A stretch of DNA of 64,000 nucleotides from Sulfurihydrogenibium sp. YO3AOP1 (GCF_000020325.1 NC_010730.1:1633501-1697500); one strand, 5' to 3'. Counted from the stretch's first letter, positions 6,327 through 14,688 are shown. Numbers and translations are program-made. Notes: generated by a model from the letters alone, not told the origin.

Positions 6327-8223
6327 AATCTTCAAGTGTTGATATGTCTCCAAGCTCTTGACCTAATTCTCTGGCTCTTAAAACTCTCCTCATTATTTTA
6401 CCACTTCTTGTTTTTGGTAGTTTATCAACAAATTCTACTTCGTCCGGAACAGCTATAGCACCAAGGACATCTTTAACTGTTTCTTTGATTTCAATTATTA
6501 ATTCTTGTGATGGTGAATATCCTTCCTTTAGTATGACAAATGCCTTAATCGATTCACCTTTAATTTCGTTAGGCTTTCCAATTACAGCCGCTTCTGCAAC
6601 TGCAGGATGTTCAACGATTGCAGATTCAACCTCTGCATTACCTATTCTGTGTCCTGCAACGCTTAAAACGTCATCAGCACGTCCAAGAATCATAATATAT
6701 CCATCTTCATCTACGGAAGCAAGGTCTCCTGCTGAATAAACACCGCCAGGAATTTCTTTCCAGTATTTTTCATATCTTTCCGGCTCTCCCCAACATGTTC
6801 TAAGCATAGATGGCCATGGTTTCTTTATCACTAAATGCCCTACTGTGTTAGGTGGAAGCTCATTACCTTCTTTATCAACTACTGCCGGAACCACACCAAA
6901 CAATGGCTTTCCTGCTTTACCCGGCTTTGCAGGATAACATGGAAGTGTTGTTATCATGTGTGCACCTGTTTCTGTCTGCCACCATGTGTCAACTACAGCA
7001 GCTTTTTCTTTTCCGATGTTTTTATAATACCAAATCCAAGCTTCTGGATTGATTGGCTCACCAACAGAACCAAGTATTTTTAACGATGATAAATCATATT
7101 TTGCCGGAATTTCATCTCCAAATCTCATAAGCATTCTAATGGCTGTAGGTGCTGTATAGAATACGTTTACTCTGTATTTTTCAACGTACTCCCACCAAAT
7201 GCCAGGATGTGGATATACCGGAACGCCCTCCATTATTACTGACGTTGTACCGTTCGCAAGCGGTCCATAGACAATATAGCTATGGCCTGTAATCCATCCA
7301 ATGTCTGCTGTACACCAATAAATTGTATCTTCTTTTATATTAAATACTGTTTTTGTTGTTAGATACGTGTTTACCATATAACCGCCAGTTGTATGAAGAA
7401 CACCCTTTGGTTTTCCTGTTGTTCCTGATGTATAAAGAATAAACAATGGGTCTTCCGCATCCATGACTTCTGGGTCACAAACAGGGCTGCTTGACTTGAT
7501 TAATTTTTGAAAGTTTATATAATGGCTACCGTATTCCTCTTCAGAAAGCTCATTATCCCTGTCCCAGACAATAACTTTTTTAACAAAATCAAGCTCTTTA
7601 ATTGCATCTTTTACAGTTGGAAGTAATGGTATTTTTTTACCCCTTCTTTTTGTGTAGGTTGCTGTTATTACTACTTTTGCTTTTGCATCATTGATTCTTA
7701 ATTTCAATGCCCCTTCGCTAAATCCTGCAAAAACTACACTATGTATAGCTCCAATCCTTGCACAAGCAAGCATACTTGCTATTGCTTCAATAGTATTTGG
7801 CATATAAATAGAAACTCTATCCCCTTTGCCAACACCAAGGGATTTCAAGCCATTTGCAAGTCTATTAACAAGCTCCAAAAGCTCGCCATAGGTTATTTTT
7901 TTTTCGTTTTCGTCTTCATCAACGTAAATATAAGCTACTTTATTTCTTTTTCCGTTTAAAACATGTCTATCAAGACAGTTGTATGTGATGTTTGTTTTCC
8001 CGCCAACAAACCATTTAGCATAAGGAAAATTCCACTCTAAAACCTTATCCCACTTTTGATACCAAAATAGTTCATTTGCAACTTCAGACCAAAATTCATC
8101 AGGATTTTCAATAGATTTTTTATACATCTCTTCGTAGTTTTGAACTATACACTCTTTTTTAATCTCCTCCGGTGGATAATAAATATCCTTTACTTGTAAA
8201 TGAACTGTTTCTAAATTTTCCAT
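6325..8223 (-). CDS. acs: Acetyl-CoA synthetase (AMP-forming)
   Basis: Activates acetate to acetyl-CoA through acetyl-AMP, in the cytoplasm. Its 632 residues are close to the bacterial Acs norm of about 650. It has the N-terminal ACS cap (EEMYKKSIENPDEFW), the P-loop YTSGTTGKPKGV, the acetate-pocket segment with VDTWWQTETGAH, and the C-terminal domain ending PKTRSGKIMRRVLR, whose Lys is catalytic and is the usual acetylation site. AAGGAGGG precedes the ATG. Before the TnpB insertion it was probably directly followed by hslU. Confidence 0.97.
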   Translation of the reverse strand: MENLETVHLQVKDIYYPPEEIKKECIVQNYEEMYKKSIENPDEFWSEVANELFWYQKWDKVLEWNFPYAKWFVGGKTNITYNCLDRHVLNGKRNKVAYIYVDEDENEKKITYGELLELVNRLANGLKSLGVGKGDRVSIYMPNTIEAIASMLACARIGAIHSVVFAGFSEGALKLRINDAKAKVVITATYTKRRGKKIPLLPTVKDAIKELDFVKKVIVWDRDNELSEEEYGSHYINFQKLIKSSSPVCDPEVMDAEDPLFILYTSGTTGKPKGVLHTTGGYMVNTYLTTKTVFNIKEDTIYWCTADIGWITGHSYIVYGPLANGTTSVIMEGVPVYPHPGIWWEYVEKYRVNVFYTAPTAIRMLMRFGDEIPAKYDLSSLKILGSVGEPINPEAWIWYYKNIGKEKAAVVDTWWQTETGAHMITTLPCYPAKPGKAGKPLFGVVPAVVDKEGNELPPNTVGHLVIKKPWPSMLRTCWGEPERYEKYWKEIPGGVYSAGDLASVDEDGYIMILGRADDVLSVAGHRIGNAEVESAIVEHPAVAEAAVIGKPNEIKGESIKAFVILKEGYSPSQELIIEIKETVKDVLGAIAVPDEVEFVDKLPKTRSGKIMRRVLRARELGQELGDISTLED

Positions 8224-8273
8224 TTTTACCCTCCTTAGATTATTAAAATCTATTATTAATTACTATTCAATTG

Positions 8274-8416
8274 TATAGTGAGAAATTCAATATTCAATAA
8301 AACAATATGAGATTCTTCGTTTAGCTACATAATAACAGAACAAGGCTATCCTTACTCCAATGCTTATCAATCAATCTTTGACTGTCATCCCGAGGACGTA
8401 AGTCCAAAGGATCTCC
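8274..8416. repeat. Type II repeat element upstream of acs
   Basis: Terminal repeat at 8274-8290 (GTGAGAAATTCAA), degenerate A half-unit at 8309-8337, the conserved centre (GGCTATCCTTACTCCAATGC) and B half-unit at 8381-8414 (CCCGAGGACGTAAGTCC hairpin). The same order occurs at 41426-41563 and 44505-44642. It occupies the 286-bp gap between the 5' end of acs and the end of the methyltransferase gene, so it lies in the acs leader or promoter region. Confidence 0.75.
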
Positions 8417-8509
8417 TTTTTTAAAATTTTATAAAAATTACTAATTTTCACCCAAGGTATAAGGTTCTGTATTAAATTACTTCTTGATTTCAAGAAAGTC
8501 AATAATTTT

Positions 8510-9184
8510 TCATTCTATTTTTTCCAAAACTATCAGATGAATTAATCCAAAAAATCTCTTTTCTAAAAACTTAACATTAAATCCATGTTTATTAAAAAAA
8601 GGTTTTATTTCGGATATTTTCATAGCATTTTCTATGGATTCTACAAAATAATCCCACTCTTCTTTTGAAAAGATAAGCCTTCCTATTGGTCTAAACAATC
8701 TATCTGCAAAAAAATGGATAAATTTATAAAAAATATTACTTTCTGGTTTTCCGATTTCAAGAATAGAGACTGTACCGTATTGTTTTAAAACTCTTCTAAG
8801 TTCTTTGGTTATCTCTTCTCTTGGCAAATGTCTAAATACAAGAGAAAAGAAGATGTTGTCTAAAGACGAGTTTTTAAAAGGAAGCTTTAACGCGTTAGTC
8901 CTAATGTAAAGTATTTTTTCGTCAAAGACTTTATTTTTAGCAGTTTTTAGCATATTAAAAGACAAATCAACTGCATAGATAAAACATTCCTTGTCTTTTT
9001 CTCTAAGCTTTCTAACTATTTCTCCCGTTCCTGTTCCAATATCCAAAATACGCCCTTTTAAGTCTGTAGCTGAAATTAATTGGTTTTGCCATTTATTAAT
9101 CAGTCCAAATGTAGCAAAATTTAAAAAACTGTCGTAAGACTTATGAGCACTATCAAATATCTTCTCTACTACGCTTTTTTCCAT
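8510..9184 (-). CDS. SAM-dependent methyltransferase, UbiE/MenG-like
   Basis: A 224-residue class I methyltransferase. The SAM site is ILDIGTGTGEIVRKL (motif I, about residues 46-60), acidic post-I AVDLSFNMLKTA, and motif II/III NALKLPFKNSSLDNIFFSLVFRHL. The N-terminal FDSAHKSYDSFLNFATFGL resembles the start of UbiE/MenG quinone methyltransferases (PxYDxxN...). The C-terminal part is more diverged, with a basic membrane-proximal segment. Methylation of menaquinone-type lipids is plausible but not proven. It overlaps the cysS stop by 16 nt, so the two are cotranscribed. Confidence 0.8.
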   Translation of the reverse strand: MEKSVVEKIFDSAHKSYDSFLNFATFGLINKWQNQLISATDLKGRILDIGTGTGEIVRKLREKDKECFIYAVDLSFNMLKTAKNKVFDEKILYIRTNALKLPFKNSSLDNIFFSLVFRHLPREEITKELRRVLKQYGTVSILEIGKPESNIFYKFIHFFADRLFRPIGRLIFSKEEWDYFVESIENAMKISEIKPFFNKHGFNVKFLEKRFFGLIHLIVLEKIE

Positions 9185-10632
9185 TTTGTTCCAAATGGTG
9201 CATCTTCTAAGATTATTCCTTTTTCAGCTAGCTTATCTCTTATTAAGTCTGCAATCGTAAACTGTTTTTCCTTCCTTGCTTTTTCTCTTGCTTCTATCAG
9301 TACTTGAATTAAATCTTCGTTTATACTTTCTTCTTTTTCTTTAACTTTAACTTCTTCTTGTTTTATGCATGGTTGTAGGCTGTCAAACAGTCCGAATATA
9401 TCTCTTCCTATATCGTGAAGCGTTTTCGCTGCTTCTTTGTAAGATTCTATTGCTTTCTTAGAGATTCCACCATGTTTAATAGCTTTATCTCTTAAAATAT
9501 TCATCTCTCTTACAAGACCAAATAAAGATGCAAGGGCTTCTGGTGTGTTAAAGTCATCACTCATCGCTGAGTAAAAACCAGATTGTGCTTTTTGGATGGC
9601 ATTATATAAATCTCCTTCAAAGTTTTCATCTATTGGAAGTTTATTTAAAACTTCTGCTTCCTCAATTGCATTTTTAAGCCTTTCATAAGCTTTTTTAGTC
9701 TCTTCCATTTTATCCCAAGAAAAATCTAATGGACTTCTATAATGAACAGATAAAACTAATAGTCTTAAAATGTCTGGCTCGTATTTGGAATAAATCTCTT
9801 TAAGTTTTATATAATTTCCGAGAGATTTTGACATTTTTTGTCCGTTTACAGTGACTAAGCCGTTATGAATCCAGTATCTTGCAAATGGTTTTCCTGTTAA
9901 AGCTTCTGCTTGTGCTATCTCGTTTTCATGGTGTGGAAAAGTTAAATCTAAACCACCGCCGTGTATATCAATTGTTTCTCCAAGATGTTTAAATATCATT
10001 GCACAGCATTCTGTATGCCAACCAGGTCTTCCTTTACCCCATGGAGATTCCCAGTAAGGCTCTCCTGCTTTTGCTGACTTCCATAATGCAAAATCAAGCG
10101 GGTCTTTCTTTTTTTCTCCCGGCTCAATTCTTGCACCAGCCAAAAGCTCATCTATACTTCTTTTAGAAAGCTTTCCATACTCTTTAAACTTTCTTACAGA
10201 AAAATAAACATCTCCATCAGCTTCATATGCATAACCAGCATCAACAAGCTTTTGAATGAAATTTATAATATCAGGAATATGCGTTGTAACTCTTGGCTCT
10301 ATGTCAGCTGGTTCTATCCTAAATTTTTCTGCATCATCAAAGTATTCTTTTATAAATTTATCTGAAATAACACTAAAGGGTAAACACTCATTTTTTGCTC
10401 TGTTGATGATTTTGTCATCAACATCGGTAAAGTTTCTTACAAAAATTACATTATATCCAAGATATCTTAAATATCTTCTAATCATATCAAAAACGATTAA
10501 ACTTCTACCATGACCTACATGGTTATAATCATAAACAGTCACACCACAGGTGTAAATTTTAACTTCCCCAGGTTTTATAGGTGCAAAATCTTCCTTTTTT
10601 CCGGTTAATGTGTTGTATATCTTTAGACTCAT
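9169..10632 (-). CDS. cysS: Cysteinyl-tRNA synthetase
   Basis: Charges tRNA-Cys with cysteine. 487 residues, class I fold. Zn ligand and signature residues are at [16 protein letters not shown] (HIGH variant HVGH, about residue 37), TECCAMI and HHENEIAQ. The KMSKS loop is [10 protein letters not shown], and the C-terminal DALR-like helical domain follows. CGGAG lies 8 nt upstream of ATG. The upstream region has an extended -10-like TATGCTAAAAT on the minus strand, inside the 31-bp direct repeat at 10646-10676. Before the restriction-modification insertion cysS probably followed the psiE-like gene directly. Confidence 0.96.
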   Translation of the reverse strand: MSLKIYNTLTGKKEDFAPIKPGEVKIYTCGVTVYDYNHVGHGRSLIVFDMIRRYLRYLGYNVIFVRNFTDVDDKIINRAKNECLPFSVISDKFIKEYFDDAEKFRIEPADIEPRVTTHIPDIINFIQKLVDAGYAYEADGDVYFSVRKFKEYGKLSKRSIDELLAGARIEPGEKKKDPLDFALWKSAKAGEPYWESPWGKGRPGWHTECCAMIFKHLGETIDIHGGGLDLTFPHHENEIAQAEALTGKPFARYWIHNGLVTVNGQKMSKSLGNYIKLKEIYSKYEPDILRLLVLSVHYRSPLDFSWDKMEETKKAYERLKNAIEEAEVLNKLPIDENFEGDLYNAIQKAQSGFYSAMSDDFNTPEALASLFGLVREMNILRDKAIKHGGISKKAIESYKEAAKTLHDIGRDIFGLFDSLQPCIKQEEVKVKEKEESINEDLIQVLIEAREKARKEKQFTIADLIRDKLAEKGIILEDAPFGTKWKKA

Positions 10633-10645
10633 GGTTTACTCCGTG

Positions 10646-10676
10646 TAAGATGTTTATAAAATTTTAGCATATCTAA
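10646..10676. repeat. 31-bp direct repeat, left copy (flanks restriction-modification cassette)
   Basis: The 31 bases beginning TAAGATGTTTATAAAATTTT and ending GCATATCTAA are identical to 12599-12629, in the same orientation. They bound exactly the two-gene restriction-modification cassette. The copy lies 14 bp upstream of the cysS start codon and contains a -10-like element for cysS. It is interpreted as a long target duplication. Confidence 0.9.
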
Positions 10677-10689
10677 CAGAAATTTGGCT

Positions 10690-10718
10690 TACTTTGAAGG
10701 GTGTATAAATGGTATAAT
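10690..10718 (+). promoter_or_regulatory. Possible promoter of the restriction-modification genes
   Basis: A consensus -10 TATAAT lies at 10713-10718, with a weak -35 candidate TTACTT at 10689-10694 (18-bp spacer). Transcription would start near 10725, about 50 nt before the methyltransferase TTG. It is divergent from cysS. Confidence 0.4.
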
Positions 10719-10773
10719 ATTGTAATATGCATTGCTTTACTGATAATAATAATTTTGGAGGTATTGAATAGAT

Positions 10774-11931
10774 TTGAAGCATGGATTTATATTTGCATGT
10801 ACTACAAAAAGCGAGCGTGAACTGCTGGATAATCTTATTTTTGCAACTAATAAAACTTATGCACACAAAGTTTTTGCAGTAAAGGAAGGCGATTTTGTTT
10901 TTTTGTATAATTTGGACACAGATGTATTATGGGGAACATTTATCGCTAAGAGCGAGGGAATATATGATCCTTCTTTAAGTCTTTTCGATGGCAAGTATCC
11001 ATACTATGTAAAGGTTGAACCAATTGGACAATTAAAAAGTGTAGGAAATTTAAAAAAGACTCTTGCAAAACTCGGAGTCTCTTGGAGAGATATCTTTACA
11101 GAAAAGGGGGTAAAAGTTTTAAACTTAATTTTAGATGGTAAACAATATACATTAGACCCTTGCAAGAAATCTGAATTAATAGACGAGTTTTATCGCCCGC
11201 CTATATTTTCAACAACGTTATGGGATTATCCAAAGCAAAGCTATGGAGATACGCCAAAAGGAAACAATAAATACGCTGGAGTTACCCCTGCTTTTATCAT
11301 ATATAATTTGATTTATAGATATACTTATCCGGGCGATCTTGTTTGCGATCCAATGGCTGGCTCTGGAACAACCATTGATGTTTGCAAAGAAGAAAGACGT
11401 CGTGTAGTTGCTTTCGATATAGTTCCAACAAGGTCAGATATAATCCAAGCTGATGCAAGAAATATTCCATTAGAAGATAACTCTGTGGATATGGTTTTTA
11501 TTGACTCACCATATGGAGATAATATAAGATACAACGACCACCCTCTGAATATAGGACATATCCCAGCAAGCGAAGAAAGGTTTTATGATGAGCTTGAAAA
11601 AGTTATGATTGAGTGTCATAGAATTTTAAAAGATGGAAAAATCCTTGCTTGGCTGATTGGCGATCAGTGGGCTAAAGGTGTATATATTCCTGTTGGTTTT
11701 AAAGTTTACGAGAGATTAGTTAAACATTTTGAACCTGTTGATGTTATATGTGTTGCAAGAAAAAATCAATATTCAAACACACCTTTCTGGCATAGTAAAG
11801 CATTACAACATAATTTCTATTTAAGGGGATTTAAACATCTTATAATAGTTAGAAAGTCAGATAAAAAAAGAATTCCAAAAGACTTAAAGGTAAATTGGAA
11901 ATATTATGAAAGAGCGAAGAAAAAAGATTGA
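10774..11931 (+). CDS. DNA methyltransferase (N4-cytosine/N6-adenine type) with N-terminal DCD-like domain
   Basis: A 385-residue modification enzyme. Residues about 3-85 look like a DCD/EVE-type PUA-like domain (GFIFACTTKSERELLDN, VKEGDFVFLYNLDTDVLWG, then KYPYYVKVE). The catalytic part has motif I CDPMAGSGTT (191-200) followed by motif IV DSPY (244-247), then CHRILKDG. Motif I before IV is the reverse of the beta-class order in which DPFAGSGTT usually appears. The start is TTG with GGAGG 12 nt upstream. It overlaps the endonuclease gene by 26 nt. The methylated base cannot be settled; N4-cytosine is favoured by the predicted endonuclease type. Confidence 0.85.
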   Translation: MKHGFIFACTTKSERELLDNLIFATNKTYAHKVFAVKEGDFVFLYNLDTDVLWGTFIAKSEGIYDPSLSLFDGKYPYYVKVEPIGQLKSVGNLKKTLAKLGVSWRDIFTEKGVKVLNLILDGKQYTLDPCKKSELIDEFYRPPIFSTTLWDYPKQSYGDTPKGNNKYAGVTPAFIIYNLIYRYTYPGDLVCDPMAGSGTTIDVCKEERRRVVAFDIVPTRSDIIQADARNIPLEDNSVDMVFIDSPYGDNIRYNDHPLNIGHIPASEERFYDELEKVMIECHRILKDGKILAWLIGDQWAKGVYIPVGFKVYERLVKHFEPVDVICVARKNQYSNTPFWHSKALQHNFYLRGFKHLIIVRKSDKKRIPKDLKVNWKYYERAKKKD

Positions 11932-12601
11932 ACATATTGGGAAATATATAACGGAACAAATCAAGATAAGAGGTGTAGCAGCTTTATCAGAAATCCTAAA
12001 AGAAGCAAAAAGCATGTATGAAGAGAGTTTAAGAGGAATTGTAAAAGATATAGAACAATCTTGGAAACCTTTTAAAGGTAATATGTTAGAAAAAGTTATT
12101 TTAGAACTGATAAGTGAGGAAGTAAAGAAATTAAACTTAAATGTTATATTTGGGAAACATTTAGAGAAAAAGGATTCAAATTTAAACGAATGTTTAGGAA
12201 ATGTAAAAAGAAGTATTCTTATTGATTATGGTGAATTTGGAATGCATTTACCAGATGTTGATTTGATAATATATGATCCTAAAAACTGTAAAGCTTTGGC
12301 TATAATTTCTTCAAAGACAACTTTAAGAGAACGTATAGCACAAACAGGATATTGGAAGTTAAAACTTCAAAGTAGCCCTGTAACAAAGAATATAAAAGTA
12401 CTTTTCATAACTTTGGATGAGGATGGCGATCTCGTTGTTAAGAAACCAGCTAAAAAGGGGCGAGCTATTGCTGAAACAGACACTGACGGTACATTTGTTA
12501 TAACAACACAACCAATAGAAGAAAGTGAAAAAGTAAAGAATATGGAAAATTTTGCAGAAGTGCTTCATATCTTGATTTATAAAAACAAAAAAGATGTATA
12601 A
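11906..12601 (+). CDS. Type II restriction endonuclease, PD-(D/E)XK fold, likely CCGG/CCNGG family
   Basis: 231 residues, starting inside the methyltransferase gene. A helical N-terminus with FKGNMLEKVILELI is typical of type II enzymes. The putative active site is PD (116-117) followed by AIISSK (132-137), an (S)xK version of (D/E)xK. Four residues after Lys137 comes RER (141-143). The spacing KxxxR(E/D)R is what CCGG/CCNGG-cutting enzymes such as Ecl18kI and its relatives use to read the site. The expected second acid about 13 residues after the Lys is not present (Trp150), so the active-site assignment is tentative. The stop codon is the first codon of the right 31-bp repeat. Confidence 0.7.
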   Translation: MKERRKKIEHIGKYITEQIKIRGVAALSEILKEAKSMYEESLRGIVKDIEQSWKPFKGNMLEKVILELISEEVKKLNLNVIFGKHLEKKDSNLNECLGNVKRSILIDYGEFGMHLPDVDLIIYDPKNCKALAIISSKTTLRERIAQTGYWKLKLQSSPVTKNIKVLFITLDEDGDLVVKKPAKKGRAIAETDTDGTFVITTQPIEESEKVKNMENFAEVLHILIYKNKKDV

Positions 12602-12629
12602 GATGTTTATAAAATTTTAGCATATCTAA
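12599..12629. repeat. 31-bp direct repeat, right copy
   Basis: Identical to 10646-10676. Its first three bases are the TAA of the endonuclease gene, and bases 12626-12628 are the TAG stop of the psiE-like gene read in the shifted frame on the minus strand. Both neighbouring genes therefore end inside the repeat. Confidence 0.9.
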
Positions 12630-13541
12630 ATTTCTTGCTGTTTATTTTTCTTTATAAGCCAATAGACTATGCCAAGAACCAAAATAACAAAGCTGTAAGC
12701 TGCAAGCTCTATGGCTTTCTTTTCTCCACTTTCTGATAAAGAAGCAATTAAAAGTTTTCTAATCATTGCAGCTAAAGCAATACTTACAAAAAACCGTTAT
12801 TGCAAACCCTGCACCTTTAAAGTGCTTTATTTCTTCGTTCATTAATTCCGCTACAGCCCAAAGTATAAGTAAACTACCAAGTAAAGTAACTATCCCCTCT
12901 TCAAAAGGAATTATGTTAAATAAAACTTTATAGATATCAAACCCAAATAAAACAAATACAAATAAAGCAACTACGACCAATGCACCAAGTATAAAAAAAT
13001 CAATAATTTCAGAAAATCTTCTTGCAAAAATAAGTAAAATTTTCACATATTTAGACAAAGCTCCATACTTAATTAACTCTTCCTCTCTGTAAGCTAACGT
13101 CAAAACGTCAAGATTTATATCAAGAAGCTTTCCAATAGATGTAACATAAAGATTTCTTTCATTTTTATCTTGAATTTCTATATCTATTTTTTCTATGATA
13201 AACCTTCTTACAAAATTAAATGCAGCATTAACGTAATGGGTTGGAAGCCCTATTTTTACGTGAACTTCTCCAATTTTATATAGCTTTGAAAAGTAGCTTT
13301 CATCATAATTTCCATTAAATAGATCCAAAAACCAATTTTTTAGCTTTGATTTATGTCTTTTAATTATGTCTTCGTTTTTTAAAAATTGATTGTAATCAGG
13401 AAATCTGGAGATAAAAAAATAGAATCTACTTATAAATTCATCCGGGTATTTTTCTAAAATTGGTTTTAGCTTCTTTATTCTTTCTACGTCTTCTTGGGTA
13501 AAATCAAAATCTTTCTTTATCTGTTCTATGTTTTCTATCAT
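12626..13541 (-). pseudogene. Globin-coupled PsiE-family membrane protein, frameshifted
   Basis: The start is ATG 13541 with GAGGAAA upstream. Residues about 10-165 look like a protoglobin/globin-sensor domain (EDVERIKKLKPILEKYPDEF; likely proximal His in GEVHVKIGLPTHYVNAAFNF). Three membrane segments follow, then AELMNEEIKHFKGAGFAITV, typical of PsiE. At a run of six T (12788-12793) the frame is lost and stops at 12759-12761. Removing one T restores VFVSIALAAMIRKLLIASL and a further membrane helix ending at TAG 12626-12628. The disruption may be real, a sequencing error in the homopolymer, or slippage. It is divergent from the CxxC gene. Confidence 0.7.
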
Positions 13542-13599
13542 TACAAAATTTCCTCGGTAGGAATAATTTATTGTAATTATACATTTTACAGGTGAAATT

Positions 13600-13782
13600 A
13601 TGCAAGAAGAAAAGAAATTTATTGAAGAAAAAGAATGCTTCAAGTGTGGTTCAAAGAAAAATCTAAAAGAAGACCCTAACATAGAAGGTTTGTTTTTCTG
13701 TGCTAACTGCTGGGAAGAAAGAGAAAGGACGGAAATAAATGAAAAATGGGGTTATGACGAATCTTTACCGGATGATGGCTAA
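13600..13782 (+). CDS. Small zinc-ribbon protein (60 aa)
   Basis: A 60-residue charged protein with two CxxC knuckles, CFKCG (Cys13/16) and CANCW (Cys34/37), spaced as in a zinc ribbon. The acidic tail ends YDESLPDDG. AGGTGA lies 5 nt before the ATG at 13600. It is divergent from the globin-PsiE gene, with 58 bp between the starts. Binding to nucleic acid or protein is possible; no specific family is recognised. Confidence 0.7.
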   Translation: MQEEKKFIEEKECFKCGSKKNLKEDPNIEGLFFCANCWEERERTEINEKWGYDESLPDDG

Positions 13783-13828
13783 AGAATAAATAACGAGGTT
13801 TACAAAGGGTGATGTGTGACATTTAAAG

Positions 13829-14047
13829 AGAAGATCCTTCGGCTTTAAAGCCTCAGGATAACAAATAAATAGCCAGCGATGTCTGAGCGGTTATAAGGCT
13901 GTTCCGAAAATCTACATCGTCATTCTGAGCGAAGCGAAGAATCTCTTATTTTTCTTTTCAAGTCAAAAAATCAAAAGAGGAGATCCTTCGGCTTACAGCC
14001 TCAGGATGACACGGAAAGGTAACCTTACAAGAATTTGTAACACTCTC
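13829..14047. repeat. Solo B half-unit followed by a complete type I element
   Basis: A B half-unit at 13829-13863 has inner stem GGCTTT/AAAGCC. A complete type I element follows at 13898-14047: left end GGCTGTTCCGAAAATCT, A half-unit 13918-13945 with exact GCGAAGC, B half-unit 13978-14011 with inner stem GGCT-TAC-AGCC, and right end ACAAGAATTTGTAACACTCTC. The GGC/GCC stems here, against GGAC/GTCC elsewhere, are compensatory changes. It fills the convergent gap between the zinc-ribbon gene and SCO. Confidence 0.85.
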
Positions 14048-14052
14048 AGCAG

Positions 14053-14688
14053 TTATTGTTTAATTAAATATTCAACATCTTCAACAATTTTATCAACTGG
14101 TAAATAAATTCCTAAATATTCCTCAACCATATTACCATTTTTATCTATGATGATTGTCTTAACCGGTGTATGAGTTATCATTTTCATTTTACCTTGTCCA
14201 CCGTGCATGTGCATATGTTCGTGCATCGCATGTTCATCAGTAGCTTTTTCAACTTCTTTTACTTCGATTCCGTAAGCGTCCCAAGCTTTCTTTAGGTCTT
14301 CTGGTTTACCGGTTAAAAAAGTAAATTCATCCAATGTCCTTGTCTTTTTATATTCTTTTAATGTTTTAGGGTCATCTCTTTTTGGGTCTACTGTAATAAA
14401 TACAATTTGATACTTACCTTTCAAACCTTTTTCATTTAACTTTTCTGCAACCTGTTTTAACGCTGCATTTACTGTTGGACAAACATATTTACAATTAGAA
14501 AAGCCAAAGTACAAAATAACAACCTTTCCTTTAAAATCATATAGTTTTGTAGGTTTGCCTTCTTCGTTAACAAGATTTTCAACTTCAGTCAACTTCTTTG
14601 GATAGTTTTTTGTGCTACCTTGCAATGTATAAGCAAAGGAAGAAATGCTAAACATCATAGCTAAAATAAACATCAAAACCTTCTTCAT
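14053..14688 (-). CDS. SCO1/SenC-family copper chaperone
   Basis: A periplasmic thioredoxin-fold protein that delivers copper to the CuA site of cytochrome oxidase or acts as a thiol reductase. Residues 1-19 are a signal peptide. The copper-binding CxxxC is Cys66/Cys70 (FSNCKYVCPT) with His173 (THTPVKT). At 211 residues it has normal length. An unusual Met/His-rich insertion at 153-170 (HAMHEHMHMH) adds likely extra copper ligands. AGGAGG precedes the ATG. It stands alone, between repeat blocks. Confidence 0.93.
   Translation of the reverse strand: MKKVLMFILAMMFSISSFAYTLQGSTKNYPKKLTEVENLVNEEGKPTKLYDFKGKVVILYFGFSNCKYVCPTVNAALKQVAEKLNEKGLKGKYQIVFITVDPKRDDPKTLKEYKKTRTLDEFTFLTGKPEDLKKAWDAYGIEVKEVEKATDEHAMHEHMHMHGGQGKMKMITHTPVKTIIIDKNGNMVEEYLGIYLPVDKIVEDVEYLIKQ

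Larger units (their letters stand above)
10646..12629 (+). mobile_element. Restriction-modification cassette with long target duplication
   Basis: Two overlapping plus-strand genes (methyltransferase and endonuclease) lie between perfect 31-bp direct repeats, in opposite orientation to the surrounding minus-strand genes. Removing 10677-12629 rejoins the psiE-like stop codon to the cysS leader with about 40 bp between them. No transposase or terminal inverted repeat is visible. Insertion of restriction-modification units with long target duplication is known from other bacteria; that this is such a case is inferred. Confidence 0.75.

Noticed and set aside
12759-13682. Longer start for the globin-PsiE gene at 13682
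   Set aside because: The added 47 residues overlap the divergent zinc-ribbon gene. ATG 13541 has a Shine-Dalgarno sequence and starts the recognisable domain.
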